Made by a program: the position numbers and the translations under genes. A stretch of DNA of 64,000 bases. Source: Armatimonadetes bacterium UBA5352. GTDB lineage: Bacteria; Armatimonadota; Zipacnadia; Zipacnadales; UBA5352. Below the pieces are notes generated by a model. It was not told where the DNA came from, searched no databases, and saw nothing but the letters and a program-made list of their open reading frames with translations. Below, in pieces: positions 8,821 to 17,016 of this stretch (its first letter is position 1; each line of letters opens with the position of its first letter). The stretch lies in NCBI GenBank assembly GCA_002411015.1, contig DHPY01000035.1:35024-99023 (forward strand), read 5' to 3'.

Positions 8821-9389
8821 GGCCCCTCCCCCCGGCCCCCTCCCCCTTGCGCGCAAACGACAGCGCGCTGGCGGGAGAGGGGGAGGAACGACTGTCAGCC
8901 GGCAGCACGGGAGGGGAGCCGCCGATGCGGCAGGACGCCAGGCGGTCTGTTCGCTGCGTCGCAGACGGCCACAAGCTCAAGTTCGCTCGGGAGCAGCGGC
9001 GGGAGCCGACAGAGTCCGAACAGCGGCTCTGGCAGCATCTCAGGCGTCACAGCCTTGGCGTGCCGTTCCGCCGCCAGCACCCGATCGGTGAGTTCGTCCT
9101 TGACTTCTACTGCGCACCCGCAAGACTGGCCGTGGAGATTGACGGACCGGCTCATGAGCAGCAGAGGGAATACGATCAGTGGCGGGATGCCGAGCTTGCT
9201 GAGCGCGGAATCCGCATGCTGCGCATCGGTGACGATCAGGTGCGTCAATATATCAACGCGGTACTGGAGATGATCAGGACCGAACTCGCGAAAGTCTAAC
9301 GGACGAGAGCCGCCAGTCGTTCCTCCCCCTCTCCCGCCGGCGCGCCGTCGTTTGCGCGCAAGGGGGAGGGGGACCGAGGGGGAGGGGCG
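8821..9389. mobile_element. inverted-repeat-bounded unit carrying a DUF559 gene
   Basis: Two ~73-bp arms (8821-8893 and 9315-9389) are inverted copies of each other with only a few mismatches; the inner end of each arm reads AGTCGTTCCTCCCCCTCTCC when oriented the same way. They enclose exactly one gene, the DUF559 nuclease. Each arm also contains opposed CT-rich and GA-rich halves around a GCGCGC core and could fold alone. No transposase is encoded, and no target-site duplication is obvious. The layout suggests a mobilised or self-spreading nuclease cassette, or two copies of a dispersed palindrome that happen to flank the gene. Confidence 0.6.
8925..9299 (+). CDS. DUF559 endonuclease-like protein
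   Basis: A 124-residue protein of the DUF559 family, a small restriction-endonuclease-like fold related to very-short-patch repair nucleases. The hallmark order is present: FAREQRREPTESEQRLW, FRRQHPIGEFVLDFYC, LAVEIDGPAH, and RIGDDQV. Asp of LDFYC and Glu of VEIDG are the likely metal ligands. The start was set at the ATG that follows GGGAGGGGAG, not at an upstream ATG inside the repeat arm. Such genes are often solitary and flanked by palindromic repeats, as here. No biochemical role is established. Confidence 0.85.
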   Translation: MRQDARRSVRCVADGHKLKFAREQRREPTESEQRLWQHLRRHSLGVPFRRQHPIGEFVLDFYCAPARLAVEIDGPAHEQQREYDQWRDAELAERGIRMLRIGDDQVRQYINAVLEMIRTELAKV

Positions 9390-9423
9390 CGGGGCCATCC
9401 ATGATCTACCAGGAGGGTTCAAC

Positions 9424-10746
9424 ATGACCGACACACCGCAGGAGAAGAAGTCCGACTTCCGCTACGCCACAGGGGACGCAACCGTGCCGTGGGCGGCCGT
9501 AGGCGAGCATATCTGGCATGAGGACCTGATGGGCCTCGTGAAGCTGCTGGTCAAGCCCGCCGGCGATGAGGCTGAGTTCGCGGGCGCGATGGCCAGCTTC
9601 GAGCAGGCCCTCACCTCCCTCTGCGCATGCGGCCGGCCTACCGCCAAGCTCAGCCTCGGCGACACCGTGAAGCAGCTTGAGGAGGAGGTCGCGCGCTTCC
9701 TCGGCAGCAAGTACGCCTGCTTCGTGACCAACGCCACCGCCGGCTTCCAGATCGCCCACCAGTTCGCCGATCTCGGGCCGGGCGATGAGGTCATCCTGCC
9801 CGCGATCACCTTCATCGCGACCGGCGTCTACCCGCCGCTCGTCGGCGCGAAGTGCGTCTTCGCGGACGTTGACCCGCGCACGATCAACATGGACCCGGAG
9901 GACGTCGCCCGGAAGATCACCGATCGCACGAAGGTCATCATGCCCGTGCACATCGGCGGCTACCCGGTGGACATGGACCCGATCATGGAGATCGCGAATG
10001 AGCGCGGGATCACCGTCATCGAGGACGCCGCACATGCCTTCGGCGGAAAGTACAAGGGGAGGATGACCGGCACCGTCGGCCACTTCGGCTCCTTCAGCTT
10101 CCATGAGGTGAAGAACATCACCGCCTTTGGCGAGGGCGGGATCGTCTGCACCGACACCGACTTCGGCCAGTACTTCAACCAGGCCCGCTTCTGCGGCGTG
10201 GATATGAGCGAGCAGATTGAGAACTGGCTCTACGACGTGAAGGCGCTCCCGACCACCACCGGCGGCCCGCAGGTCCCGGGCAACCACTCCTCCACCGAGA
10301 TCCAGGCGGCCTGCCTCCTCGGGCAGATGGAGCGGCTTGAGGGGATCATTCGCGTGCGCCGCGAGCGCGCGGAGTACCTCAACGAGCGCTTCAAGGACGT
10401 CCCGGGGCTGATCCCCGCGCCGCTGAACACCGAGGAGATCGAGAGCACCTTCCACCTCTACCTGCTGCAGGTGGACCCGGAGGTGCTGGGCGCGGACATC
10501 CGCCCGTTCAGGGCGCTGCTCACGGAGAAGGGCGTCACGAACATCCCGCACTTCGCGCCGCTGTATCACTTCACGATCTACAAGCAGCTCGGCTATGATA
10601 CTGACGCGATCGCGCAGAGCTGCCCGAACGCCGAGAACGCCTTCTGGCACACCTTCACGCACCTGCCACTCTACCCGCTGTGCGACGATCAGGTGGAGAC
10701 GATGGCGGACCTCGTCATCGAAACCGCGAACGAAATCCGCGGGTAA
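9424..10746 (+). CDS. DegT/DnrJ/EryC1/StrS-family PLP aminotransferase
   Basis: A 440-residue sugar aminotransferase-type enzyme. The PLP lysine is K230 in SFHEVKNITAFGEGG; the phosphate-binding NATAGFQIAH and the VIEDAAHAFGGKYKG stretch are intact. An N-terminal extension of ~70 residues precedes the usual fold. The family transfers amino groups to keto-sugars or keto-cyclitols, usually from Glu or Gln. The start follows AGGAGG by 8 nt. Neighbours include a second DegT and two Gfo/Idh dehydrogenases, the standard pairing for making amino sugars or aminocyclitols. Confidence 0.88.
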   Translation: MTDTPQEKKSDFRYATGDATVPWAAVGEHIWHEDLMGLVKLLVKPAGDEAEFAGAMASFEQALTSLCACGRPTAKLSLGDTVKQLEEEVARFLGSKYACFVTNATAGFQIAHQFADLGPGDEVILPAITFIATGVYPPLVGAKCVFADVDPRTINMDPEDVARKITDRTKVIMPVHIGGYPVDMDPIMEIANERGITVIEDAAHAFGGKYKGRMTGTVGHFGSFSFHEVKNITAFGEGGIVCTDTDFGQYFNQARFCGVDMSEQIENWLYDVKALPTTTGGPQVPGNHSSTEIQAACLLGQMERLEGIIRVRRERAEYLNERFKDVPGLIPAPLNTEEIESTFHLYLLQVDPEVLGADIRPFRALLTEKGVTNIPHFAPLYHFTIYKQLGYDTDAIAQSCPNAENAFWHTFTHLPLYPLCDDQVETMADLVIETANEIRG

Positions 10747-10837
10747 CGACGGCGAACGACAGCAGGCGACAGCCCACTGCAGGAACGACACGGACCGCGG
10801 GCGACAGGCTCGTGGTCCGTGCCACAGGGGTGAGACC

Positions 10838-11542
10838 GTGCCCGACCAGCACCCCATACTGAAAGTCTGTGGCCTCACGCGCGTTGCGGATGTCCGCTGC
10901 GCCGAGGCCACGGGCGCCAGCTTCTGCGGCCTGATCGTCGAGATCGAGCGCTCCCCGCGCTCCATCACGCGCGAGCAGGCCGTGCTGCTTGCGCGCGGCT
11001 GCCGGGCACGCCCGGTGCTGGTGGTTGAGAGCATGCCGCCCGAGGAGATCGCGGCGCTCGTTGAGGCTACGGGCGCGCACGCGGTCCAACTCCATGGCGG
11101 CGATGAGGAGTACCTTCGCGAGGTGACGGAGGCGCTCGACCGGCGAGCCTTCGTCTGGCGACCCGTCGGGCTACCCGAGCAGTGCGAAGACCGCGCGGCG
11201 CTGGTTGCCGAGACGCTTGCGGAGATCGAGGCCGCGCTGGCGGCCGGGGCGTCGGCGATCGTGCTCGATACGCGCACATCCAGCGGCACCGGCGGCTCAG
11301 GCCGCACCTGCGACTGGGAGGCGGCGGCGGAGATCGTGCGGCGGACGAACGCGCCGGTGCTGCTTGCGGGAGGCCTCGACCCGGCGAACGTTCGGGATGC
11401 CCTGCGCGTCACAGGCGCGGCGGGAGCGGATCTTTCCTCGAGCCTCGAAGCCGCGCCCGGACGCAAGTCGCCAGCGCGGCTGCGGGAGTTGGCTGCCGCA
11501 TGGGCCCGGATCATGCCGGGATGCGAAGCGGACGGGCTCTAG
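10838..11542 (+). CDS. trpF: phosphoribosylanthranilate isomerase-like protein
   Basis: A 234-residue TIM-barrel protein. Family landmarks are all visible: KVCGLTR with the catalytic Cys at the N-terminus, ERSPRSI, HAVQLHGGDEEYL, VLDTRTSSGTGGSGRT with the catalytic Asp, and LAGGLDPANV. It should convert N-(5-phosphoribosyl)anthranilate to the ribulose derivative in tryptophan synthesis. The GTG start has AGGGGTGAG upstream. It stands alone between two aminotransferase genes with no other trp gene in the window. The usual GFVF-type segment reads CGLIVEIE, a mild departure, so a related but different substrate is possible. Confidence 0.8.
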   Translation: MPDQHPILKVCGLTRVADVRCAEATGASFCGLIVEIERSPRSITREQAVLLARGCRARPVLVVESMPPEEIAALVEATGAHAVQLHGGDEEYLREVTEALDRRAFVWRPVGLPEQCEDRAALVAETLAEIEAALAAGASAIVLDTRTSSGTGGSGRTCDWEAAAEIVRRTNAPVLLAGGLDPANVRDALRVTGAAGADLSSSLEAAPGRKSPARLRELAAAWARIMPGCEADGL

Positions 11543-11637
11543 CCCTGCGCGAAGCAGGTATTCGCCCGCCGCTGGAGAATACACTCAGACTAACCTGACT
11601 ACCACAGGTCTAACAAGCCTTCAGGAGGAGATCCACG

Positions 11638-12912
11638 ATGTCTGACGAGAAGCTCGCGATCGACGGCGGTAAGCCGATTCGCACCGAGGAGTACCCGCCG
11701 TGGCCGTACTTCGAGGAGGACTCGATTGAGGCCGCGATGGAGCCGCTGCGCACCGGCAGAGTGAACTACTGGACCGGCAAGGTCGGCGTGGAGTTCGAGC
11801 AGAAGTTCGCGGCGTGGGAGGGCACAAACTTCGCCATCTCGACCGCGAACGGCACCACCGCGCTGCACACCGCCCTCGGCGGCCTGGGCATCGGCCCTGG
11901 CGATGAGGTCATCGTGCCGAGCTACACCTTCATCGCGTCATCCATGTGCGTGCCGCAGGCGGGCGCTATCCCGGTCTTCGCGGACGTGGAGAAGCTCACG
12001 CACACCATCTCGCCCGAGTCGATCCTCGAGAAGATCTCGCCCCGTACAAAGGCGATCATCCCCGTGCACCTCTACGGCTGCATGGCCGACATGGGCGCGA
12101 TCATGGACATCGCGAAGGAGTACGGCCTCTACGTGGTTGAGGACGCGGCGCAGGCGCATGGCGGCAAGTACAACGGCAAGATGGCCGGCTCCATCGGCGA
12201 CATCGGCGCCTTCAGCTTCTGCCAGTCGAAGCACTTCACGACCGGCGGCGAGGGCGGCATGGTCGTCACGGACAACGAGGAGTGGGCGTGGAACTGCCGC
12301 TCCTTCCGCGATCACGGCTACGACGTCTCCGAGCGCATCCGGCTGCTTGAGCTGGAGGAGAAGCTGCCCTACATCCACCAGCGCATCGGCTACAACTTCC
12401 GGCTGACCGAGATGCAGTCGGCAATCGGGATCGTGCAGCTTGAGAAGATGGACAGCTGGAACACCCCAAACCGCCGCCGCAACGCGAAGATCCTCGACGC
12501 GGCGCTCGAGGGCGAGGACTACATCCTGGCGCTGCCGATCGACACGGAGGAGCGCGAGAACGCGTACTGGCAGTACCCGATCATCCTCAACACGGAGCGG
12601 CTGTCGGTTGACGCACGGGACTTCTTCAAGGCCGTCGGGGCCGAGGGCGTGCCGGCCGGCCCGGTCATGTGGCCGCAGAGCTACAAGGAGGCCTGCTACC
12701 GCAAGCACGTGGGCTTCGGGCGGCTGCAGTATCCGTTCCGCGACCCGCACGTGCGCGCCGAGGCGACCGACTACATCAACACCTTCTGCCCGAACGCCGC
12801 GTGGGCGGAGTCGCGCACGTTCTTCGTCCCGGTCCACCCGACCTACGAAGAGCAGGACATGCACGACATCGCCGCTGCGATCAAGAAGGTCGGCCGCGCG
12901 TACCTGAAGTAA
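11638..12912 (+). CDS. DegT/DnrJ/EryC1/StrS-family PLP aminotransferase
   Basis: A 424-residue enzyme starting LAIDGGKPIRTEEYPPWPYF, the standard opening of the StsC-like branch that includes scyllo-inosose and keto-sugar aminotransferases. The PLP lysine is K198 in SFCQSKHFTTGGEGG; ISTANGTTALHTALGG and VVEDAAQAHGGKY are intact. An extra segment after residue 300 (a QYPIILNTERL region and a MWPQSYKEACYRKHVG region) is typical of this branch. AGGAGGAG lies 8 nt before the ATG. It shares the pathway context of the first DegT gene and a Gfo/Idh enzyme 300 bp downstream, but the two aminotransferases are clearly different paralogues. Confidence 0.9.
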   Translation: MSDEKLAIDGGKPIRTEEYPPWPYFEEDSIEAAMEPLRTGRVNYWTGKVGVEFEQKFAAWEGTNFAISTANGTTALHTALGGLGIGPGDEVIVPSYTFIASSMCVPQAGAIPVFADVEKLTHTISPESILEKISPRTKAIIPVHLYGCMADMGAIMDIAKEYGLYVVEDAAQAHGGKYNGKMAGSIGDIGAFSFCQSKHFTTGGEGGMVVTDNEEWAWNCRSFRDHGYDVSERIRLLELEEKLPYIHQRIGYNFRLTEMQSAIGIVQLEKMDSWNTPNRRRNAKILDAALEGEDYILALPIDTEERENAYWQYPIILNTERLSVDARDFFKAVGAEGVPAGPVMWPQSYKEACYRKHVGFGRLQYPFRDPHVRAEATDYINTFCPNAAWAESRTFFVPVHPTYEEQDMHDIAAAIKKVGRAYLK

Positions 12913-13014
12913 GGAGGGGCGGGCTTCCCTGCCCGCCCGGTCGTTCGGAGGGGCGGGCTTCCCTGCCCGCCCGGTCGTCCGGAGGGGCGGGCTTCCCTGC
13001 CCGCCCGGTCGTTT
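12913..13014. repeat. three tandem copies of a 34-bp GC-rich hairpin repeat
   Basis: Copies at 12913-12946, 12947-12980 and 12981-13014 differ at only one or two bases. Each holds an 8-bp perfect stem, GGGCGGGC and GCCCGCCC around loop TTCCCT, followed by the tail GGTCGTT. Related single copies with the same tail or core occur at 24023, 59475 and the right edge of the window. The array begins right after the aminotransferase stop, so it could also weaken or end transcription. Confidence 0.9.
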
Positions 13015-13085
13015 GCCGTTGCCGTCAGCCGTTGCCGTTGCCGTTGCCGTCAGCCGTTGCCGTTGCTGTCAGCCGTTGCCGTTGT
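13015..13085. repeat. GCCGTT-type short tandem repeat
   Basis: About 70 bp built from GCCGTT units interrupted by GCCGTCA at regular points, giving a higher-order unit near GCCGTTGCCGTCA. It directly follows the 34-bp hairpin array. No open frame or promoter is recognised in it. It may be length-variable through slippage. Confidence 0.8.
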
Positions 13086-13155
13086 GGCCCCGGCGCCCCG
13101 CCGGGGGCCGTTCTCAACACGCGGCACAACCGGCCACACCGTAAGCGCGAAATGG

Positions 13156-13187
13156 CGGGCGCGGCGGTCTTCCGCCGCGCCCGTTTC
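13156..13187 (+). terminator. hairpin terminator upstream of the Gfo/Idh gene
   Basis: A perfect 12-bp stem (CGGGCGCGGCGG / CCGCCGCGCCCG) with loop TCTT, followed by TTTC and preceded by GAAA-like bases. It lies between the second DegT gene and the next Gfo/Idh gene and probably ends the upstream transcript. Confidence 0.65.
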
Positions 13188-13215
13188 ATGTATGACCCTG
13201 AGAGGACGGTACCCC

Positions 13216-14223
13216 ATGCCCGACGCACTCGGCGTAGGAATCATCGGTCTGCACATGGGAGCGGGCCAGCTCCGGCAGATCGCGAACGTGCCCGGCCTGA
13301 AGATCACCGCCATCTGCGACCTCGAAGAGGCGCTCATCAAGCACATCCAGAAGGAGTTTGATATCCCCTTCGCCACCACCAACTATGAGGAGCTGTGCCG
13401 GCGCGAGGACGTGGACATCGTCTCCGTCGCCACACCCGACTACGTGCACCTCGAGATGGCCGAGGCGGCCTTCGCGAACATGAAGCACGTGATGATGGAA
13501 AAGCCGCTCGCGCGCACCGTGGATGAGTGCCAGAAGATGATTGACGCGCAGCGCGCCGCCGGTACGAAGCTCATGACCGCGCACGTGGCCCGCTTCTACG
13601 GGACCTTCCAGAAGATCAAGTCGTGGACGCAGGACGGCACGCTCGGCGAGGTCTACAACCTCTACACCAGCTACATCCACAACTACGAGAACATCCCGGG
13701 CTTCAACGAGTGGCGCTTCGACCCGGAGCTGCGCCATCAGCTCATCGGCGGCGGCTGCCACGCGATCGACCTCGCACGCTGGATCGGCGGAGAGGTCGAG
13801 GAGGTCTCGTGCTACAGCAACCACTTCAACATCCCGGTGCTGCAGACCGACGACCACTTCAACATCAACCTGAAGTTCCAGTCCGGCGCGGTCGGCATCG
13901 TCGTCGGCTCCTTCGGCTGCGCGCATCCCTACAACATTGACATGCACGTCTGGGGCACCAATGGCAGCGTCATCGCCACGAACACCTGGGACGAGGCGAA
14001 GCTCTGCCTGCGCTCGATCGACCGCAACAAGTGGCTCGACATGCCCGTGCTGCGCGAGGGCAAGGGCCTGGCCTCGGAGTTCCAGGTGCTCGCGAACGCG
14101 ATCCGCAACGACAGCGAGATCGAGAGCGACGGCGTCTCCGGCGCCCGCACGGTCGCCATCGGCTGGGCGGCCATCGAGTCGTCCCGCGAGGGCAGGCCGG
14201 TCCAGCCGAAGCTGGACTTCTGA
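13216..14223 (+). CDS. Gfo/Idh/MocA family oxidoreductase
   Basis: A 335-residue NAD(P)-dependent dehydrogenase. The nucleotide-binding start is VGIIGLHMGAGQL, slightly off the GxGxxG consensus. EKPLAR lies near residue 97, and the C-terminal domain carries LIGGGCHAIDLARW with the active-site Asp/His pair. An AGAGGA ribosome site precedes the ATG by about 8 nt. It follows a terminator, so it is probably transcribed separately from the aminotransferases. With them it could form a 3-keto-sugar or cyclitol amination route, but the substrate is unknown. Confidence 0.9.
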   Translation: MPDALGVGIIGLHMGAGQLRQIANVPGLKITAICDLEEALIKHIQKEFDIPFATTNYEELCRREDVDIVSVATPDYVHLEMAEAAFANMKHVMMEKPLARTVDECQKMIDAQRAAGTKLMTAHVARFYGTFQKIKSWTQDGTLGEVYNLYTSYIHNYENIPGFNEWRFDPELRHQLIGGGCHAIDLARWIGGEVEEVSCYSNHFNIPVLQTDDHFNINLKFQSGAVGIVVGSFGCAHPYNIDMHVWGTNGSVIATNTWDEAKLCLRSIDRNKWLDMPVLREGKGLASEFQVLANAIRNDSEIESDGVSGARTVAIGWAAIESSREGRPVQPKLDF

Positions 14224-14300
14224 GTGGAGGAGGAGCCTCGCCTCCGGGCGAAGCTCCCTCCGCGGACGCCCCATGCGCGCTGAGGGAGGTCGCTTCGGCC

Positions 14301-15023
14301 ATGCTGCAGCTTGATGATCGGCAGAAGGTGCTCGCCGGGCTCACGCTCTTCCTGATCCTCGCGCACCTGATCTTCCCGAAATCCGGCGTCGATGAGGGCA
14401 CTGTGGCGCTGCTCGGCTTCTTCACGGCGGTGCTCTACGGGAAGGAGTTCGGCCGCTCGCTGAGGATCGGCCTGCGCATGGCCATTGACGCGCCGGAGCG
14501 GCGGGCCGCAAGGGAGGCTGCCCAGGCCCCGGCCTCTGTGCCCGCGCCTGCGCAGGCTGAGCCACCGGCGGCCGCCGCGCCCGCTCCTTCAGCGGCGCAG
14601 GCGGAGCTGGCGGAGCGCGTCCGGCAGATCTCCTACCAGGCGGAGCACGCACGCATCGCCGCCGAGAGCGAGGGGCTGCCTCCGGGCGCGCGCATGGGCG
14701 ATGTGGCCTGGGGCATCGTGCAACGCTCCAGCGGGCAGCCTCGCGTCGCGCTGATGCTGACGCTCCGGGCCGTGGAGCAGCGGCTGGAGGCGGCCACCGG
14801 GCTGAAGGATATCTCAGCCGCGATCCGGCGGCTCGTCGAGACGAGCAAGGCGCCCCGGCAGCTCGCGGAGGCGCTTGAGGCGTGGAGGCGCGCGCGCAAC
14901 GACGTCGCGCAGGCCGTAAATGGCGGCATCACGGACGACGCGCTCTGGGCGCTGGTGGACATCGGCGCGATGCTGGTGTCGCTCATCCCGAACGGCGGGC
15001 CTGCGCCCTCCACGGAGAACTGA
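14301..15023 (+). CDS. membrane-anchored protein with helical C-terminal domain
   Basis: A 240-residue protein I cannot assign to a named family with confidence. Two hydrophobic helices (residues ~12-50) anchor it. A Pro/Ala linker follows, then a helical domain with MLTLRAVEQRLEAATGL and EAWRRARNDVAQAV. That ending resembles DUF4145/HEPN-type helical domains, whose motif is Arg-Asn-x(3)-His; here the His position is Gln, so nuclease activity is unlikely. The start ATG follows GAGGGAGG by about 10 nt. It lies 19 bp before the NIF3 gene and is probably co-transcribed with it. Confidence 0.6.
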   Translation: MLQLDDRQKVLAGLTLFLILAHLIFPKSGVDEGTVALLGFFTAVLYGKEFGRSLRIGLRMAIDAPERRAAREAAQAPASVPAPAQAEPPAAAAPAPSAAQAELAERVRQISYQAEHARIAAESEGLPPGARMGDVAWGIVQRSSGQPRVALMLTLRAVEQRLEAATGLKDISAAIRRLVETSKAPRQLAEALEAWRRARNDVAQAVNGGITDDALWALVDIGAMLVSLIPNGGPAPSTEN

Positions 15024-15041
15024 ACGGCAGGAGATACTCGC

Positions 15042-15830
15042 ATGAACGCGAAGGAAGTCGAAGCCGTGGTGCTGGGCATATCGCCGCTCGAACGGGCCAT
15101 GCCGGGCGATCCGACAGGGCTTCTCTACGGTGACCCTGACATCGAGGTGACCGGCGTCGCGGTCACCTGGACGCCCACCGTGCAGGTGCTGCGGGAGGCG
15201 GCCGTGGATGGCCTCAACTTCGTGCTCACGCACGAGATCCCGTTCTTCGCCTCCGCGAACTCGAACTGGTTCCGCACGATGCCCGAAGAGGAGCGGCCGT
15301 ACAACATCGCGCGCCGCAGCATCCTCGACGCGCACGGGATGGCCGTCTGCCGCTGCCACTCGAACTGGGACGGCACCCCGGGCGGCGTGATGGACTCATG
15401 CGCCGAGGCGCTCGGCTTTGAGGACATCGCGAGCGGCGGCGACTACTGCCGCACCTACGCGATCGAGCCGCTGACCGTCGCCGAACTGGCCGATCACGCG
15501 AAGCTTGCGCTGGGCGTGCCGGTGGTGCGCGTGGCGGGCGACGGTGGACGTATGGTCACGCTCGTCACCGTGATGTATGGCGGCCTGCTGCAGCACTGGC
15601 ACGGCGTGGACGAGGCGCTGCTGGCGGGCGCGGACGCGATCATCTGCGGCGAGGCGCTCGACTACAGCTTCCGCGCGGCGGTGGACGCGGGCATCCCGCT
15701 GATCGAGACCGCGCACATCAACTCGGAGAACCCGGGCATGCGGGAGTTCGCGCGCAAGCTCTCCGCGAAGCTCCCGCCGGAGATGCCCGTGAGGTTCATA
15801 GACGCCGGGATGCCGTGGCGCTTCTTCTGA
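15042..15830 (+). CDS. NIF3-like dinuclear metal-centre protein
   Basis: A 262-residue protein of the NIF3/YbgI/YqfO family, which forms toroidal hexamers with two metal ions per subunit. Seen in sequence: GDPTGLLYGD, VTGVAVTWTPT, the NFVLTHEIPFF metal-binding His/Glu, a CHSNWDGTPGG segment, and a C-terminal IICGEALDYSF plus IETAHINSEN with conserved Glu and His. The molecular role of the family is unsettled; links to GTP cyclohydrolase-like or tRNA-related activity have been proposed. An ATG with GGAG upstream fits well. Confidence 0.82.
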   Translation: MNAKEVEAVVLGISPLERAMPGDPTGLLYGDPDIEVTGVAVTWTPTVQVLREAAVDGLNFVLTHEIPFFASANSNWFRTMPEEERPYNIARRSILDAHGMAVCRCHSNWDGTPGGVMDSCAEALGFEDIASGGDYCRTYAIEPLTVAELADHAKLALGVPVVRVAGDGGRMVTLVTVMYGGLLQHWHGVDEALLAGADAIICGEALDYSFRAAVDAGIPLIETAHINSENPGMREFARKLSAKLPPEMPVRFIDAGMPWRFF

Positions 15831-15892
15831 GCGCGGCCCGGCAGAGCAGCATCGGGCACAGGATCCAACACAACTGACGGAGGTGTTGACGA

Positions 15893-16939
15893 ATGACGAT
15901 CAGATGGGGAGTCATCGGCTGCGGAGGGATCGCTGATCGGCGGACCATCCCCGAGGGGATCATCCCCGCGGCATCTGCGGAGCTCGTGGCGGTGCAGGAT
16001 GCCTTTGAGCCGCGGATGAGCGAGGTCGCGGAGAAGTATGGCGTGACCGGCTACGCGACCGTGGAGGAGCTTCTGGCGGACGACAGCGTGGACGCGATCT
16101 ACATCGCGACGCCCACTCACGTGCACCACGAGCAGACTGTGGCTGCCGCTAAGGCGGGCAAGCATGTGCTCTGCGAGAAGCCGCTGGCGCTCACGCTGGA
16201 GGAGTGCGAGGCGTCCATCAAGGCCTGCGCCGACGCCGGCGTCAAGTTCGGCACGAACTTCATGATGCGCTTCCATGCGTGCCATGAGACGATTCGCGCG
16301 ATGGTCGCCGCGGGCGATCTCGGCACACCGGTCCTCGGGCGCGCGGAGCTGACCTGCTGGTATCCGCCGATCGAGGGCGCCTTCCGGCAGAGCATCGAAC
16401 TCGGTGGCGGCGGCTCGCTCATCGACATGGGCAACCATTGCATCGACCTGCTGGAGTTCATCTTCGGCAGCAGGGTGGCGCGCGTGGCCTGCTTCACCGG
16501 GAGCCTCGTGCAGGACTACGAGAGCGAGGACACGGCGGTCGCCACGCTGCACTTCGAGAACGGGGCCGTCGGGATGGTGGACACGCTCTTCAACGTGCCC
16601 GACGCCGCCGCGCGGAACATGCTGGAGCTCTACGGCAGCCGCGGGAGCATGGTCACGCAGGGCACGATCGGCCAGGCCTCGACCGGCAGCATCACGGCGG
16701 TCATCGAGGGCGCGACGAAGGGCTACGACGCCCAGCAGGTGCGGGCCGAGGGCGCGACGCAGCGGATCATCGAGCCGGAGCTGGTGAACATGTACGAGGC
16801 CGCGATCGAGGGCTTCTGCGATGCCATCGCCAACGGTACCGAGCCGCCGGTTTCGGGCGCAGACGGCCTGTGGAGTCACAAGGTCATCGACGCCTGCTAC
16901 GAGTCCGCGCGCACCGGGAAGATCGTCGACGTCAGATAG
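15893..16939 (+). CDS. Gfo/Idh/MocA family oxidoreductase
   Basis: A 348-residue dehydrogenase. The Rossmann motif is GVIGCGGIADRRTIP, EKPLALTLEEC lies near residue 95, and SLIDMGNHCIDL provides the Asp/His active-site pair of the C-terminal domain. The ribosome site GGAGGTG stands 9 nt before the ATG. It closes the cluster of amino-sugar-type genes, and a strong hairpin follows its stop. It is the third Gfo/Idh paralogue in 13 kb, and the three are quite diverged from each other. Confidence 0.9.
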   Translation: MTIRWGVIGCGGIADRRTIPEGIIPAASAELVAVQDAFEPRMSEVAEKYGVTGYATVEELLADDSVDAIYIATPTHVHHEQTVAAAKAGKHVLCEKPLALTLEECEASIKACADAGVKFGTNFMMRFHACHETIRAMVAAGDLGTPVLGRAELTCWYPPIEGAFRQSIELGGGGSLIDMGNHCIDLLEFIFGSRVARVACFTGSLVQDYESEDTAVATLHFENGAVGMVDTLFNVPDAAARNMLELYGSRGSMVTQGTIGQASTGSITAVIEGATKGYDAQQVRAEGATQRIIEPELVNMYEAAIEGFCDAIANGTEPPVSGADGLWSHKVIDACYESARTGKIVDVR

Positions 16940-16961
16940 CCTGACGGCATACGGCAACACA

Positions 16962-16991
16962 AAGCGGGCCGCCGGCGATGGCGGCCCGCTT
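16962..16991. terminator. bidirectional hairpin terminator
   Basis: A perfect 12-bp stem, AAGCGGGCCGCC and GGCGGCCCGCTT, with a 6-nt loop. It separates the converging Gfo/Idh gene and rpsE, and the A-rich and T-rich ends allow function in both directions. Confidence 0.8.
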
Positions 16992-17016
16992 CGTATATCG
17001 TTCCGTGTCGGGAGGA

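Noticed and set aside
12913..13085. Tandem repeats resembling a CRISPR array
   Set aside because: The 34-bp units abut with no spacers, and no cas gene is present.
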